This document shows positions 32,101-50,081 of a DNA stretch of 64,000 nt, one piece after another; positions within the stretch are counted from its first letter, which is position 1, and each line of letters begins with the position of its first letter. The DNA is taken from contig OZ034975.1 of the NCBI GenBank assembly GCA_964030785.1, positions 22,886,142 to 22,950,141 on the forward strand, in the 5' to 3' direction. The stretch is from Siderastrea siderea. Lineage: Eukaryota; Cnidaria; Anthozoa; Scleractinia; Rhizangiidae. The notes under the pieces were generated by a model. The model did no database searches. It saw only the letters and a list, made by a program, of their open reading frames with translations, and was not told the origin of the DNA. The translations under genes and the position numbers were made by a program.

Positions 32101-32378
32101 GCTAGTCGCTCTTGCTGAAACAAACCAACGGCTCTTTTAGGAGCCACTAAATGTCGTATAAAGCAATGTCCAACAATACTATCAAAACCCCTAACCCGCT
32201 ATAAAGTAGGCAGACGCTCACAAACGAAAAAAATCTTAGTTGCTCCAGCTTTTCCGCGAACATTGAATCGCGACGAACAAAACAGCAATAATTGTAATTC
32301 CCGATATAGATATAACTGTGCATTACCCATACACACGATACCACGGTGTGTTTGTGTGTGTGTGTTTGTGTGTGTGTT

Positions 32379-32424
<46 letters not shown>

Positions 32425-32815
32425 TGTGTGTGTTTGGTTTGTTTGGTTTGTTTGGTTTGGTTTGACTTTTGTATTGTTTGTTTGTGTGTTTTGTTTTGTT
32501 TTTTTTCTTGTGGTGCATTAAGTTCACTGATTTGCGAGCAACAGCGATATTACAGAAATTATTGACCTGCCTCCACTGGCCGTAAAACTACGCGTACTCT
32601 TTTTATTTCCCTCTAAGCATTTGGTATCTCTGGTCTGTCTGTGATATCCAGACAATTAAATTAGCCGCTCTAGTTTCCGATATGATTCGGTATGGGTGGG
32701 CAATGGTACACGAAAAGGGAGGGGTGTGCTATTGTGTCAAATCATTGAAGGCTGATCATTGCTTTTCTTTATTTGGTGGCTCCTAAAGGAGCCGTTTTGT
32801 TAAAGTGGTGCGTGT

Positions 32816-33370
32816 TCACTTCTTGCTAACTTTCTTGGCTGCCGGCTTTCTAGTAGGCGCCTTTGTGTTCTCCTTCGACTTCTTTGCTGACGGCTTCTTG
32901 GCTGTGCTGTTCTTTGGGACTGAAGCTCTCTGCTTTGTGGTGGATTTCTTCTCTTTCTTGGCAGGCTTAGGCTTAGCAGCGGGCTTTTTCTTTACCGGGG
33001 ATATTTTAGCCGCTGGTGTTTTGGTCTTCTTTTCTGACTTAGCAGCGGCGGGCTTCTTCTTTGCCGGGACTGGCTTTTTCGCTGCTTTCTTCTCCTCCTC
33101 CTTGTTGACCTTGAAGGATCCCGAGGCTCCCACGCCTTTCGTGTGAATGAATTTCCCACTGACCTCGCCCCGTTTTAGAGCTTGCTTGATGTACTGGTGT
33201 GCCCTATCTCCCACTTTGTAGTTGGACTTGATGTACTTTTCGATGGCTTGAAGCGACGAGCCGTTTCTCTCCTTAAGAGCGACAATGGCAGCCTTGATCA
33301 TTTCGGTATATTTGGGATGTTCGACAGGCTTTTTAGCGCCTTCCTTTTTCTTTCCGCTGTTGTCAGACAT
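32816..33370 (-). CDS. H1: Linker histone H1, unit 6
   Basis: Protein identical to the unit 1 H1, so the unit 5 replacements are not carried on. Stem-loop at 32778-32793. Confidence 0.98.
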   Translation of the reverse strand: MSDNSGKKKEGAKKPVEHPKYTEMIKAAIVALKERNGSSLQAIEKYIKSNYKVGDRAHQYIKQALKRGEVSGKFIHTKGVGASGSFKVNKEEEKKAAKKPVPAKKKPAAAKSEKKTKTPAAKISPVKKKPAAKPKPAKKEKKSTTKQRASVPKNSTAKKPSAKKSKENTKAPTRKPAAKKVSKK

Positions 33371-34548
33371 TCTATTAAACTTCTGTCAACTCCGTTCGCT
33401 TTGCGAGATGTCGATTGTCTGCGTTGTAAAGTTTTTACTTCTATAAGCGGACCGCAGAGGGAGCAAACCGCTACTACTAGGCTTTACGAACGTGTTTAAC
33501 TTAGGCTATGTTGTGCTTCTTTGCCCCGTTCAAGACTCGATAATTTCCCGGTCTCGTTACATTTTGTGTTTTTTCAAACTGATTTCAGTTGTAGAATTAA
33601 GTACACTGCTCCATGAGGCAAACGAGTGGGACGATGAGAGTGTTTTTAACAGCCTGGAGAGCCGATAGCTCAAGTATACACAACATTCTTTAGTCATTAC
33701 GCGGCATTTTGTGCAAGATCGCGCTTCGAAAACCAGAAGGAAAATACAAAACTTGGCAAAAACACATTCGCGCTGGGGGGTTTCAAAACCTCATATTTTA
33801 TAACTCGACCTCGTGTCTTTTTGCATTGATGGACGACTTAAAAAAGCCTTCATCCTGTCTTTCTTTTCTTGCCACGCACTTCATGAACAGACGAGAGCGC
33901 TTCAAAATAGTATTTTCGCCGATTTTTTTCATGTTGTATAGAGAACAAAGCAACTTTAAAGCATTTTCTATGTCGTGCTTGTATTACAACGTATCGCTAC
34001 TTACATTTGTAGAGAAATGTCCCGTAAAAAACCATGCGTTTTGAGAAATCAAAGTTTTCAAACAGATCGCACGTGCTCACAGGCGTAACAAAGTGCTAAC
34101 GATGTCGTCATGAATTATGTCTAATTCGTTAGAACGCGCGTTTAATTACATGTTCTTTCGAAGGCAGCTGAGCTATTTCGAGAGTACTGCAGCGCCTAGC
34201 ATTTTATTGTTAGGTGTATGACATGACACTGCCCTTGTTTAAATGCGTAGTAATATTATTGCTTGTGATAATTAAAGAAAAAAAAAGCAGTGTTGTTTTG
34301 TCCTAAAAGCTGCGCGCGCACAGACATGACAGCACAAAGCGCGCTCAATTTCCAGCTAAATTACTATTTCTTCTTGTTGTTTGCGCTGTTTGATCTCTCT
34401 TTCATAGATCAGACCGAGCTTATCTGAGTTGCTCGAAACCAAACTTCAGTTAAGAGACACATAAGTCACAAGTAATTGGCCATTGACTTTTTATTCGAGT
34501 GGTGGCTCCTAAAGGAGCCGTTTGTTGTGGTGCTCTCGGATGATTGAC

Positions 34549-35097
<549 letters not shown>

Positions 35098-35209
35098 TTA
35101 GATGTATTTATTTCATTAAAACATTCCGAGACCGCCCTACAAAAAATTTGCATTTGCTTTGTTTATCTGTATATATTGCGAAAAAAAAGGCATGTTTCCT
35201 GAGAGGTAA

Positions 35210-35602
<393 letters not shown>

Positions 35603-36574
35603 AGCGTTCCATAGCTACAAGTCTACAAAACAAACGGCTCTTTTAGGAGCCAACAACTCACGCAAAAGTTGTGACCAATAAAGTGCTTATCTCCAAACCG
35701 ATTTCGCGCACAGACATACAGACAGTTTCGTAACCTTGAAATACACACCACATTCACTCACCTTAGATAAACAAACACAGCGAAACCGTAATAGGGATTA
35801 CAGCGAAATAGAAACAAACAAACAAACGAACAAACAAACACGACGACCATTAAAAATAAACAAACAACAACGATACATTACGTAATGGCATGAGAACATA
35901 AAATTGGTGAGGGTGGTTTTCAGCTAAGCACTGGATTATTTTTAACTGCTTGCGTGAACAAAACTTTCTTTACGCGTAGTGCGGATAAAAAGTACATTTC
36001 AGCCGCGCTAAAAGGGTTTTAGCCTTTATGACTGCTGTCACTTTTACCAGGTCAATTTATCAGTGGATAATCGACTCAGTCTATTCTTTCAAGAATCAAG
36101 CCAACATTTTCTTCTTTTGCAGGAATTTATTCCAGCCCGATGATTATCTCGTGCATTACCCAAATCAAATGTCCGCTGGCGTCTACGCGTGTCTTCGGAA
36201 GTTCATTCCCAGCGGTTCAATATCAAGCACAGTAAGTGTCAAACTTTTACTTAAGTAATTTTTTTAAATCAATTTGTTTCATTGCCTTGCCAAACATGCA
36301 CAGTTTCAAGTTTACCATGCACGCGATCAACATCGCAGTCGCAGCGCTGCGCAATTAAGGGACTTTTTATGCTTGTTAGTTTTCAGAAAGCGCACACTTT
36401 ACGCAAATAGGGAGTGTTATTCGTTGCAAACTAGAAATTATAAAACGATAAATGTGCTCCTTTGAAATTACATCTTTTGCTAGACATGAATTATTTGCTG
36501 ATTGGCCATGACTTTATTTGATATTTGGTGGCTCCTAAAAGAGCCGTTTTTGTTTTCTGTGGTAAGCCTGTAGC

Positions 36575-36979
<405 letters not shown>

Positions 36980-37289
36980 TCAATGTGTCCGCTAAAATCT
37001 ATGAACCCCAAATTTATTTTGCTTGTGCTGTCTTTCGCGGATCAAAACGCACCAATCAAGACGCGACCGTAGCTTCACAAAAGATATGCAAACTACCTTT
37101 GTTTTCGATTTTTTTCTTTAAGCGGCATCGGACTTTTTAACTAATAACCAATCGGTAAAAAGCACGGCAATTGTGATCCGCATACTAATTAATCCTATTG
37201 AATTTGTTGACATAAATAGAAATTGCGCTAGCCTGAGTTATCGAAGCTGATTTCGAGAATCAAAGCGAATAATCCATAACTGAGAACTC

Positions 37290-37673
37290 ATGGCACCGAA
37301 AGTACCGGCCGCGAAAAAGGGTGAGAAGAGAGCGGGCAAGGCTAAGTCCGGGACGGCTGATGGTTCAGGCAAGAACAAGAAGCGGACTAGGAGAAAGGAG
37401 AGCTATGCGATCTACATCTACAAGGTCTTGAAGCAGGTGCACCCTGACACGGGCATCTCCAGCAAAGCCATGGGCATCATGAACTCCTTCGTGAACGACA
37501 TCTTCGAGCGCATCGCCACGGAATCTTCCCGCCTGGCCCACTACAACAAGAAATCCACCATTAGTTCCCGCGAGATCCAAACCGCCATCAGACTGCTTCT
37601 GCCCGGAGAATTGGCAAAGCACGCCGTCAGCGAGGGTACCAAGGCCGTAACGAAGTTTACCAGCAGCAAGTGA
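37290..37673 (+). CDS. H2B: Histone H2B, unit 7
   Basis: Protein identical to the unit 1 H2B. Stem-loop at 37703-37718. Confidence 0.99.
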   Translation: MAPKVPAAKKGEKRAGKAKSGTADGSGKNKKRTRRKESYAIYIYKVLKQVHPDTGISSKAMGIMNSFVNDIFERIATESSRLAHYNKKSTISSREIQTAIRLLLPGELAKHAVSEGTKAVTKFTSSK

Positions 37674-37951
37674 GCTAGTCGCTCTTGCTGAAACAAACCA
37701 ACGGCTCTTTTAGGAGCCACTAAATGTCGTATAAAGCAATGTCCAACAATACTATCAAAACCCCTAACCCGCTATAAAGTAGGCAGACGCTCACAAACGA
37801 AAAAAATCTTAGTTGCTCCAGCTTTTCCGCGAACATTGAATCGCGACGAACAAAACAGCAATAATTGTAATTCCCGATATAGATATAACTGTGCATTACC
37901 CATACACACGATACCACGGTGTGTTTGTGTGTGTGTGTTTGTGTGTGTGTT

Positions 37952-37995
<44 letters not shown>

Positions 37996-38386
37996 TGTGT
38001 GTGTTTGGTTTGTTTGGTTTGTTTGGTTTGGTTTGACTTTTGTATTGTTTGTTTGTGTGTTTTGTTTTGTTTTTTTTCTTGTGGTGCATTAAGTTCACTG
38101 ATTTGCGAGCAACAGCGATATTACAGAAATTATTGACCTGCCTCCACTGGCCGTAAAACTACGCGTACTCTTTTTATTTCCCTCTAAGCATTTGGTATCT
38201 CTGGTCTGTCTGTGATATCCAGACAATTAAATTAGCCGCTCTAGTTTCCGATATGATTCGGTATGGGTGGGCAATGGTACACGAAAAGGGAGGGGTGTGC
38301 TATTGTGTCAAATCATTGACGGCTGATCATTGCTTTTCTTTATTTGGTGGCTCCTAAAGGAGCCGTTTTGTTAAAGTGGTGCGTGT

Positions 38387-38941
38387 TCACTTCTTGCTAA
38401 CTTTCTTGGCTGCCGGCTTTCTAGTAGGCGCCTTTGTGTTCTCCTTCGACTTCTTTGCTGACGGCTTCTTGGCTGTGCTGTTCTTTGGGACTGAAGCTCT
38501 CTGCTTTGTGGTGGATTTCTTCTCTTTCTTGGCAGGCTTAGGCTTAGCAGCGGGCTTTTTCTTTACCGGGGATATTTTAGCCGCTGGTGTTTTGGTCTTC
38601 TTTTCTGACTTAGCAGCGGCGGGCTTCTTCTTTGCCGGGACTGGCTTTTTCGCTGCTTTCTTCTCCTCCTCCTTGTTGACCTTGAAGGATCCCGAGGCTC
38701 CCACGCCTTTCGTGTGAATGAATTTCCCACTGACCTCGCCCCGTTTTAGAGCTTGCTTGATGTACTGGTGTGCCCTATCTCCCACTTTGTAGTTGGACTT
38801 GATGTACTTTTCGATGGCTTGAAGCGACGAGCCGTTTCTCTCCTTAAGAGCGACAATGGCAGCCTTGATCATTTCGGTATATTTGGGATGTTCGACAGGC
38901 TTTTTAGCGCCTTCCTTTTTCTTTCCGCTGTTGTCAGACAT
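38387..38941 (-). CDS. H1: Linker histone H1, unit 7
   Basis: Protein identical to the unit 1 H1. A private change at 38320 lies just beyond its downstream element, not within it. Confidence 0.98.
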   Translation of the reverse strand: MSDNSGKKKEGAKKPVEHPKYTEMIKAAIVALKERNGSSLQAIEKYIKSNYKVGDRAHQYIKQALKRGEVSGKFIHTKGVGASGSFKVNKEEEKKAAKKPVPAKKKPAAAKSEKKTKTPAAKISPVKKKPAAKPKPAKKEKKSTTKQRASVPKNSTAKKPSAKKSKENTKAPTRKPAAKKVSKK

Positions 38942-40119
38942 TCTATTAAACTTCTGTCAACTCCGTTCGCTTTGCGAGATGTCGATTGTCTGCGTTGTAA
39001 AGTTTTTACTTCTATAAGCGGACCGCAGAGGGAGCAAACCGCTACTACTAGGCTTTACGAACGTGTTTAACTTAGGCTATGTTGTGCTTCTTTGCCCCGT
39101 TCAAGACTCGATAATTTCCCGGTCTCGTTACATTTTGTGTTTTTTCAAACTGATTTCAGTTGTAGAATTAAGTACACTGCTCCATGAGGCAAACGAGTGG
39201 GACGATGAGAGTGTTTTTAACAGCCTGGAGAGCCGATAGCTCAAGTATACACAACATTCTTTAGTCATTACGCGGCATTTTGTGCAAGATCGCGCTTCGA
39301 AAACCAGAAGGAAAATACAAAACTTGGCAAAAACACATTCGCGCTGGGGGGTTTCAAAACCTCATATTTTATAACTCGACCTCGTGTCTTTTTGCATTGA
39401 TGGACGACTTAAAAAAGCCTTCATCCTGTCTTTCTTTTCTTGCCACGCACTTCATGAACAGACGAGAGCGCTTCAAAATAGTATTTTCGCCGATTTTTTT
39501 CATGTTGTATAGAGAACAAAGCAACTTTAAAGCATTTTCTATGTCGTGCTTGTATTACAACGTATCGCTACTTACATTTGTAGAGAAATGTCCCGTAAAA
39601 AACCATGCGTTTTGAGAAATCAAAGTTTTCAAACAGATCGCACGTGCTCACAGGCGTAACAAAGTGCTAACGATGTCGTCATGAATTATGTCTAATTCGT
39701 TAGAACGCGCGTTTAATTACATGTTCTTTCGAAGGCAGCTGAGCTATTTCGAGAGTACTGCAGCGCCTAGCATTTTATTGTTAGGTGTATGACATGACAC
39801 TGCCCTTGTTTAAATGCGTAGTAATATTATTGCTTGTGATAATTAAAGAAAAAAAAAGCAGTGTTGTTTTGTCCTAAAAGCTGCGCGCGCACAGACATGA
39901 CAGCACAAAGCGCGCTCAATTTCCAGCTAAATTACTATTTCTTCTTGTTGTTTGCGCTGTTTGATCTCTCTTTCATAGATCAGACCGAGCTTATCTGAGT
40001 TGCTCGAAACCAAACTTCAGTTAAGAGACTCATAAGTCACAAGTAATTGGCCATTGACTTTTTATTCGAGTGGTGGCTCCTAAAGGAGCCGTTTGTTGTG
40101 GTGCTCTCGGATGATTGAC

Positions 40120-40668
<549 letters not shown>

Positions 40669-40780
40669 TTAGATGTATTTATTTCATTAAAACATTCCGA
40701 GACCGCCCTACAAAAAATTTGCATTTGCTTTGTTTATCTGTATATATTGCGAAAAAAAAGGCATGTTTCCTGAGAGGTAA

Positions 40781-41173
<393 letters not shown>

Positions 41174-42145
41174 AGCGTTCCATAGCTACAAGTCTACAAA
41201 ACAAACGGCTCTTTTAGGAGCCAACAACTCACGCAAAAGTTGTGACCAATAAAGTGCTTATCTCCAAACCGATTTCGCGCACAGACATACAGACAGTTTC
41301 GTAACCTTGAAATACACACCACATTCACTCACCTTAGATAAACAAACACAGCGAAACCGTAATAGGGATTACAGCGAAATAGAAACAAACAAACAAACGA
41401 ACAAACAAACACGACGACCATTAAAAATAAACAAACAACAACGATACATTACGTAATGGCATGAGAACATAAAATTGGTGAGGGTGGTTTTCAGCTAAGC
41501 ACTGGATTATTTTTAACTGCTTGCGTGAACAAAACTTTCTTTACGCGTAGTGCGGATAAAAAGTACATTTCAGCCGCGCTAAAAGGGTTTTAGCCTTTAT
41601 GACTGCTGTCACTTTTACCAGGTCAATTTATCAGTGGATAATCGACTCAGTCTATTCTTTCAAGAATCAAGCCAACATTTTCTTCTTTTGCAGGAATTTA
41701 TTCCAGCCCGATGATTATCTCGTGCATTACCCAAATCAAATGTCCGCTGGCGTCTACGCGTGTCTTCGGAAGTTCATTCCCAGCGGTTCAATATCAAGCA
41801 CAGTAAGTGTCAAACTTTTACTTAAGTAATTTTTTTAAATCAATTTGTTTCATTGCCTTGCCAAACATGCACAGTTTCAAGTTTACCATGCACGCGATCA
41901 ACATCGCAGTCGCAGCGCTGCGCAATTAAGGGACTTTTTATGCTTGTTAGTTTTCAGAAAGCGCACACTTTACGCAAATAGGGAGTGTTATTCGTTGCAA
42001 ACTAGAAATTATAAAACGATAAATGTGCTCCTTTGAAATTACATCTTTTGCTAGACATGAATTATTTGCTGATTGGCCATGACTTTATTTGATATTTGGT
42101 GGCTCCTAAAAGAGCCGTTTTTGTTTTCTGTGGTAAGCCTGTAGC

Positions 42146-42550
<405 letters not shown>

Positions 42551-42860
42551 TCAATGTGTCCGCTAAAATCTATGAACCCCAAATTTATTTTGCTTGTGCT
42601 GTCTTTCGCGGATCAAAACGCACCAATCAAGACGCGACCGTAGCTTCACAAAAGATATGCAAACTACCTTTGTTTTCGATTTTTTTCTTTAAGCGGCATC
42701 GGACTTTTTAACTAATAACCAATCGGTAAAAAGCACGGCAATTGTGATCCGCATACTAATTAATCCTATTGAATTTGTTGACATAAATAGAAATTGCGCT
42801 AGCCTGAGTTATCGAAGCTGATTTCGAGAATCAAAGCGAATAATCCATAACTGAGAACTC

Positions 42861-43244
42861 ATGGCACCGAAAGTACCGGCCGCGAAAAAGGGTGAGAAGA
42901 GAGCGGGCAAGGCTAAGTCCGGGACGGCTGATGGTTCAGGCAAGAACAAGAAGCGGACTAGGAGAAAGGAGAGCTATGCGATCTACATCTACAAGGTCTT
43001 GAAGCAGGTGCACCCTGACACGGGCATCTCCAGCAAAGCCATGGGCATCATGAACTCCTTCGTGAACGACATCTTCGAGCGCATCGCCACGGAATCTTCC
43101 CGCCTGGCCCACTACAACAAGAAATCCACCATTAGTTCCCGCGAGATCCAAACCGCCATCAGACTGCTTCTGCCCGGAGAATTGGCAAAGCACGCCGTCA
43201 GCGAGGGTACCAAGGCCGTAACGAAGTTTACCAGCAGCAAGTGA
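42861..43244 (+). CDS. H2B: Histone H2B, unit 8
   Basis: Protein identical to the unit 1 H2B. Stem-loop at 43274-43289; (GT)13 follows. Confidence 0.99.
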   Translation: MAPKVPAAKKGEKRAGKAKSGTADGSGKNKKRTRRKESYAIYIYKVLKQVHPDTGISSKAMGIMNSFVNDIFERIATESSRLAHYNKKSTISSREIQTAIRLLLPGELAKHAVSEGTKAVTKFTSSK

Positions 43245-43522
43245 GCTAGTCGCTCTTGCTGAAACAAACCAACGGCTCTTTTAGGAGCCACTAAATGTCG
43301 TATAAAGCAATGTCCAACAATACTATCAAAACCCCTAACCCGCTATAAAGTAGGCAGACGCTCACAAACGAAAAAAATCTTAGTTGCTCCAGCTTTTCCG
43401 CGAACATTGAATCGCGACGAACAAAACAGCAATAATTGTAATTCCCGATATAGATATAACTGTGCATTACCCATACACACGATACCACGGTGTGTTTGTG
43501 TGTGTGTGTTTGTGTGTGTGTT

Positions 43523-43561
<39 letters not shown>

Positions 43562-43955
43562 TTGTGTGTGTGTTTGGTTTGTTTGGTTTGTTTGGTTTGG
43601 TTTGACTTTTGTATTGTTTGTTTGTGTGTTTTGTTTTGTTTTTTTTCTTGTGGTGCATTAAGTTCACTGATTTGCGAGCAACAGCGATATTACAGAAATT
43701 ATTGACCTGCCTCCACTGGCCGTAAAACTACGCCTACTCTTTTTATTTCCCTCTAAGCATTTGGTATCTCTGGTCTGTCTGTGATATCCAGACAATTAAA
43801 TTAGCCGCTCTAGTTTCCGATATGATTCGGTATGGGTGGGCAATGGTACACGAAAAGGGAGGGGTGTGCTATTGTGTCAAATCATTGAAGGCTGATCATT
43901 GCTTTTCTTTATTTGGTGGCTCCTAAAGGAGCCGTTTTGTTAAAGTGGTGCGTGT

Positions 43956-44510
43956 TCACTTCTTGCTAACTTTCTTGGCTGCCGGCTTTCTAGTAGGCGC
44001 CTTTGTGTTCTCCTTCGACTTCTTTGCTGACGGCTTCTTGGCTGTGCTGTTCTTTGGGACTGAAGCTCTCTGCTTTGTGGTGGATTTCTTCTCTTTCTTG
44101 GCAGGCTTAGGCTTAGCAGCGGGCTTTTTCTTTACCGGGGATATTTTAGCCGCTGGTGTTTTGGTCTTCTTTTCTGACTTAGCAGCGGCGGGCTTCTTCT
44201 TTGCCGGGACTGGCTTTTTCGCTGCTTTCTTCTCCTCCTCCTTGTTGACCTTGAAGGATCCCGAGGCTCCCACGCCTTTCGTGTGAATGAATTTCCCACT
44301 GACCTCGCCCCGTTTTAGAGCTTGCTTGATGTACTGGTGTGCCCTATCTCCCACTTTGTAGTTGGACTTGATGTACTTTTCGATGGCTTGAAGCGACGAG
44401 CCGTTTCTCTCCTTAAGAGCGACAATGGCAGCCTTGATCATTTCGGTATATTTGGGATGTTCGACAGGCTTTTTAGCGCCTTCCTTTTTCTTTCCGCTGT
44501 TGTCAGACAT
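43956..44510 (-). CDS. H1: Linker histone H1, unit 8
   Basis: Protein identical to the unit 1 H1. Stem-loop at 43918-43933. Confidence 0.98.
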   Translation of the reverse strand: MSDNSGKKKEGAKKPVEHPKYTEMIKAAIVALKERNGSSLQAIEKYIKSNYKVGDRAHQYIKQALKRGEVSGKFIHTKGVGASGSFKVNKEEEKKAAKKPVPAKKKPAAAKSEKKTKTPAAKISPVKKKPAAKPKPAKKEKKSTTKQRASVPKNSTAKKPSAKKSKENTKAPTRKPAAKKVSKK

Positions 44511-45643
44511 TCTATTAAACTTCTGTCAACTCCGTTCGCTTTGCGAGATGTCGATTGTCTGCGTTGTAAAGTTTTTACTTCTATAAGCGGACCGCAGAGG
44601 GAGCAAACCGCTACTACTAGGCTTTACGAACGTGTTTAACTTAGGCTATGTTGTGCTTCTTTGCCCCGTTCAAGACTCGATAATTTCCCGGTCTCGTTAC
44701 ATTTTGTGTTTTTTCAAACTGATTTCAGTTGTAGAATTAAGTACACTGCTCCATGAGGCAAACGAGTGGGACGATGAGAGTGTTTTTAACAGCCTGGAGA
44801 GCCGATAGCTCAAGTATACACAACATTCTTTAGTCATTACGCGGCATTTTGTGCAAGATCGCGCTTCGAAAACCAGAAGGAAAATACAAAACTTGGCAAA
44901 AACACATTCGCGCTGGGGGGTTTCAAAACCTCATATTTTATAACTCGACCTCGTGTCTTTTTGCATTGATGGACGACTTAAAAAAGCCTTCATCCTGTCT
45001 TTCTTTTCTTGCCACGCACTTCATGAACAGACGAGAGCGCTTCAAAATAGTATTTTCGCCGATTTTTTTCATGTTGTATAGAGAACAAAGCAACTTTAAA
45101 GCATTTTCTATGTCGTGCTTGTATTACAACGTATCGCTACTTACATTTGTAGAGAAATGTCCCGTAAAAAACCATGCGTTTTGAGAAATCAAAGTTTTCA
45201 AACAGATCGCACGTGCTCACAGGCGTAACAAAGTGCTAACGATGTCGTCATGAATTATGTCTAATTCGTTAGAACGCGCGTTTAATTACATGTTCTTTCG
45301 AAGGCAGCTGAGCTATTTCGAGAGTACTGCAGCGCCTAGCATTTTATTGTTAGGTGTATGACATGACACTGCCCTTGTTTAAATGCGTAGTAATATTATT
45401 GCTTGTGATAATTAAAGAAAAAAAAAGCAGTGTTGTTTTGTCCTAAAAGCTGCGCGCGCACAGACATGACAGCACAAAGCGCGCTCAATTTCCAGCTAAA
45501 TTACTATTTCTTCTTGTTGTTTGCGCTGTTTGATCTCTCTTTCATAGATCAGACCGAGCTTATCTGAGTTGCTCGAAACCAAACTTCAGTTAAGAGACAC
45601 ATAAGTCACAAGTAATTGGCCATTGACTTTTTATTCGAGTGGT

Positions 45644-45659
45644 GGCTCTTAAAGGAGCC
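45644..45659 (-). terminator. H3 stem-loop of unit 9 with a broken closing pair
   Basis: The transcribed strand reads GGCTCCTTTAAGAGCC. The private change at 45649 turns RNA position 11 from G to A, so the loop-closing pair becomes C6-A11 instead of C6-G11. This leaves a five-base-pair stem with an enlarged loop. No other hairpin in the window is altered. Confidence 0.9.
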
Positions 45660-45688
45660 GTTTGTTGTGGTGCTCTCGGATGATTGAC

Positions 45689-46237
<549 letters not shown>

Positions 46238-46349
46238 TTAGATGTATTTATTTCATTAAAACATTCCGAGACCGCCCTACAAAAAATTTGCATTTGCTTT
46301 GTTTATCTGTATATATTGCGAAAAAAAAGGCATGTTTCCTGAGAGGTAA

Positions 46350-46742
<393 letters not shown>

Positions 46743-47714
46743 AGCGTTCCATAGCTACAAGTCTACAAAACAAACGGCTCTTTTAGGAGCCAACAACTCA
46801 CGCAAAAGTTGTGACCAATAAAGTGCTTATCTCCAAACCGATTTCGCGCACAGACATACAGACAGTTTCGTAACCTTGAAATACACACCACATTCACTCA
46901 CCTTAGATAAACAAACACAGCGAAACCGTAATAGGGATTACAGCGAAATAGAAACAAACAAACAAACGAACAAACAAACACGACGACCATTAAAAATAAA
47001 CAAACAACAACGATACATTACGTAATGGCATGAGAACATAAAATTGGTGAGGGTGGTTTTCAGCTAAGCACTGGATTATTTTTAACTGCTTGCGTGAACA
47101 AAACTTTCTTTACGCGTAGTGCGGATAAAAAGTACATTTCAGCCGCGCTAAAAGGGTTTTAGCCTTTATGACTGCTGTCACTTTTACCAGGTCAATTTAT
47201 CAGTGGATAATCGACTCAGTCTATTCTTTCAAGAATCAAGCCAACATTTTCTTCTTTTGCAGGAATTTATTCCAGCCCGATGATTATCTCGTGCATTACC
47301 CAAATCAAATGTCCGCTGGCGTCTACGCGTGTCTTCGGAAGTTCATTCCCAGCGGTTCAATATCAAGCACAGTAAGTGTCAAACTTTTACTTAAGTAATT
47401 TTTTTAAATCAATTTGTTTCATTGCCTTGCCAAACATGCACAGTTTCAAGTTTACCATGCACGCGATCAACATCGCAGTCGCAGCGCTGCGCAATTAAGG
47501 GACTTTTTATGCTTGTTAGTTTTCAGAAAGCGCACACTTTACGCAAATAGGGAGTGTTATTCGTTGCAAACTAGAAATTATAAAACGATAAATGTGCTCC
47601 TTTGAAATTACATCTTTTGCTAGACATGAATTATTTGCTGATTGGCCATGACTTTATTTGATATTTGGTGGCTCCTAAAAGAGCCGTTTTTGTTTTCTGT
47701 GGTAAGCCTGTAGC

Positions 47715-48119
<405 letters not shown>

Positions 48120-48429
48120 TCAATGTGTCCGCTAAAATCTATGAACCCCAAATTTATTTTGCTTGTGCTGTCTTTCGCGGATCAAAACGCACCAATCAAG
48201 ACGCGACCGTAGCTTCACAAAAGATATGCAAACTACCTTTGTTTTCGATTTTTTTCTTTAAGCGGCATCGGACTTTTTAACTAATAACCAATCGGTAAAA
48301 AGCACGGCAATTGTGATCCGCATACTAATTAATCCTATTGAATTTGTTGACATAAATAGAAATTGCGCTAGCCTGAGTTATCGAAGCTGATTTCGAGAAT
48401 CAAAGCGAATAATCCATAACTGAGAACTC

Positions 48430-48813
48430 ATGGCACCGAAAGTACCGGCCGCGAAAAAGGGTGAGAAGAGAGCGGGCAAGGCTAAGTCCGGGACGGCTGA
48501 TGGTTCAGGCAAGAACAAGAAGCGGACTAGGAGAAAGGAGAGCTATGCGATCTACATCTACAAGGTCTTGAAGCAGGTGCACCCTGACACGGGCATCTCC
48601 AGCAAAGCCATGGGCATCATGAACTCCTTCGTGAACGACATCTTCGAGCGCATCGCCACGGAATCTTCCCGCCTGGCCCACTACAACAAGAAATCCACCA
48701 TTAGTTCCCGCGAGATCCAAACCGCCATCAGACTGCTTCTGCCCGGAGAATTGGCAAAGCACGCCGTCAGCGAGGGTACCAAGGCCGTAACGAAGTTTAC
48801 CAGCAGCAAGTGA
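48430..48813 (+). CDS. H2B: Histone H2B, unit 9
   Basis: Protein identical to the unit 1 H2B. Stem-loop at 48843-48858. Confidence 0.99.
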   Translation: MAPKVPAAKKGEKRAGKAKSGTADGSGKNKKRTRRKESYAIYIYKVLKQVHPDTGISSKAMGIMNSFVNDIFERIATESSRLAHYNKKSTISSREIQTAIRLLLPGELAKHAVSEGTKAVTKFTSSK

Positions 48814-49091
48814 GCTAGTCGCTCTTGCTGAAACAAACCAACGGCTCTTTTAGGAGCCACTAAATGTCGTATAAAGCAATGTCCAACAATACTATCAAAA
48901 CCCCTAACCCGCTATAAAGTAGGCAGACGCTCACAAACGAAAAAAATCTTAGTTGCTCCAGCTTTTCCGCGAACATTGAATCGCGACGAACAAAACAGCA
49001 ATAATTGTAATTCCCGATATAGATATAACTGTGCATTACCCATACACACGATACCACGGTGTGTTTGTGTGTGTGTGTTTGTGTGTGTGTT

Positions 49092-49135
<44 letters not shown>

Positions 49136-49526
49136 TGTGTGTGTTTGGTTTGTTTGGTTTGTTTGGTTTGGTTTGACTTTTGTATTGTTTGTTTGTGTGT
49201 TTTGTTTTGTTTTTTTTCTTGTGGTGCATTAAGTTCACTGATTTGCGAGCAACAGCGATATTACAGAAATTATTGACCTGCCTCCACTGGCCGTAAAACT
49301 ACGCGTACTCTTTTTATTTCCCTCTAAGCATTTGGTATCTCTGGTCTGTCTGTGATATCCAGACAATTAAATTAGCCGCTCTAGTTTCCGATATGATTCG
49401 GTATGGGTGGGCAATGGTACACGAAAAGGGAGGGGTGTGCTATTGTGTCAAATCATTGAAGGCTGATCATTGCTTTTCTTTATTTGGTGGCTCCTAAAGG
49501 AGCCGTTTTGTTAAAGTGGTGCGTGT

Positions 49527-50081
49527 TCACTTCTTGCTAACTTTCTTGGCTGCCGGCTTTCTAGTAGGCGCCTTTGTGTTCTCCTTCGACTTCTTTGCTG
49601 ACGGCTTCTTGGCTGTGCTGTTCTTTGGGACTGAAGCTCTCTGCTTTGTGGTGGATTTCTTCTCTTTCTTGGCAGGCTTAGGCTTAGCAGCGGGCTTTTT
49701 CTTTACCGGGGATATTTTAGCCGCTGGTGTTTTGGTCTTCTTTTCTGACTTAGCAGCGGCGGGCTTCTTCTTTGCCGGGACTGGCTTTTTCGCTGCTTTC
49801 TTCTCCTCCTCCTTGTTGACCTTGAAGGATCCCGAGGCTCCCACGCCTTTCGTGTGAATGAATTTCCCACTGACCTCGCCCCGTTTTAGAGCTTGCTTGA
49901 TGTACTGGTGTGCCCTATCTCCCACTTTGTAGTTGGACTTGATGTACTTTTCGATGGCTTGAAGCGACGAGCCGTTTCTCTCCTTAAGAGCGACAATGGC
50001 AGCCTTGATCATTTCGGTATATTTGGGATGTTCGACAGGCTTTTTAGCGCCTTCCTTTTTCTTTCCGCTGTTGTCAGACAT
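49527..50081 (-). CDS. H1: Linker histone H1, unit 9
   Basis: Protein identical to the unit 1 H1. Stem-loop at 49489-49504. Confidence 0.98.
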   Translation of the reverse strand: MSDNSGKKKEGAKKPVEHPKYTEMIKAAIVALKERNGSSLQAIEKYIKSNYKVGDRAHQYIKQALKRGEVSGKFIHTKGVGASGSFKVNKEEEKKAAKKPVPAKKKPAAAKSEKKTKTPAAKISPVKKKPAAKPKPAKKEKKSTTKQRASVPKNSTAKKPSAKKSKENTKAPTRKPAAKKVSKK

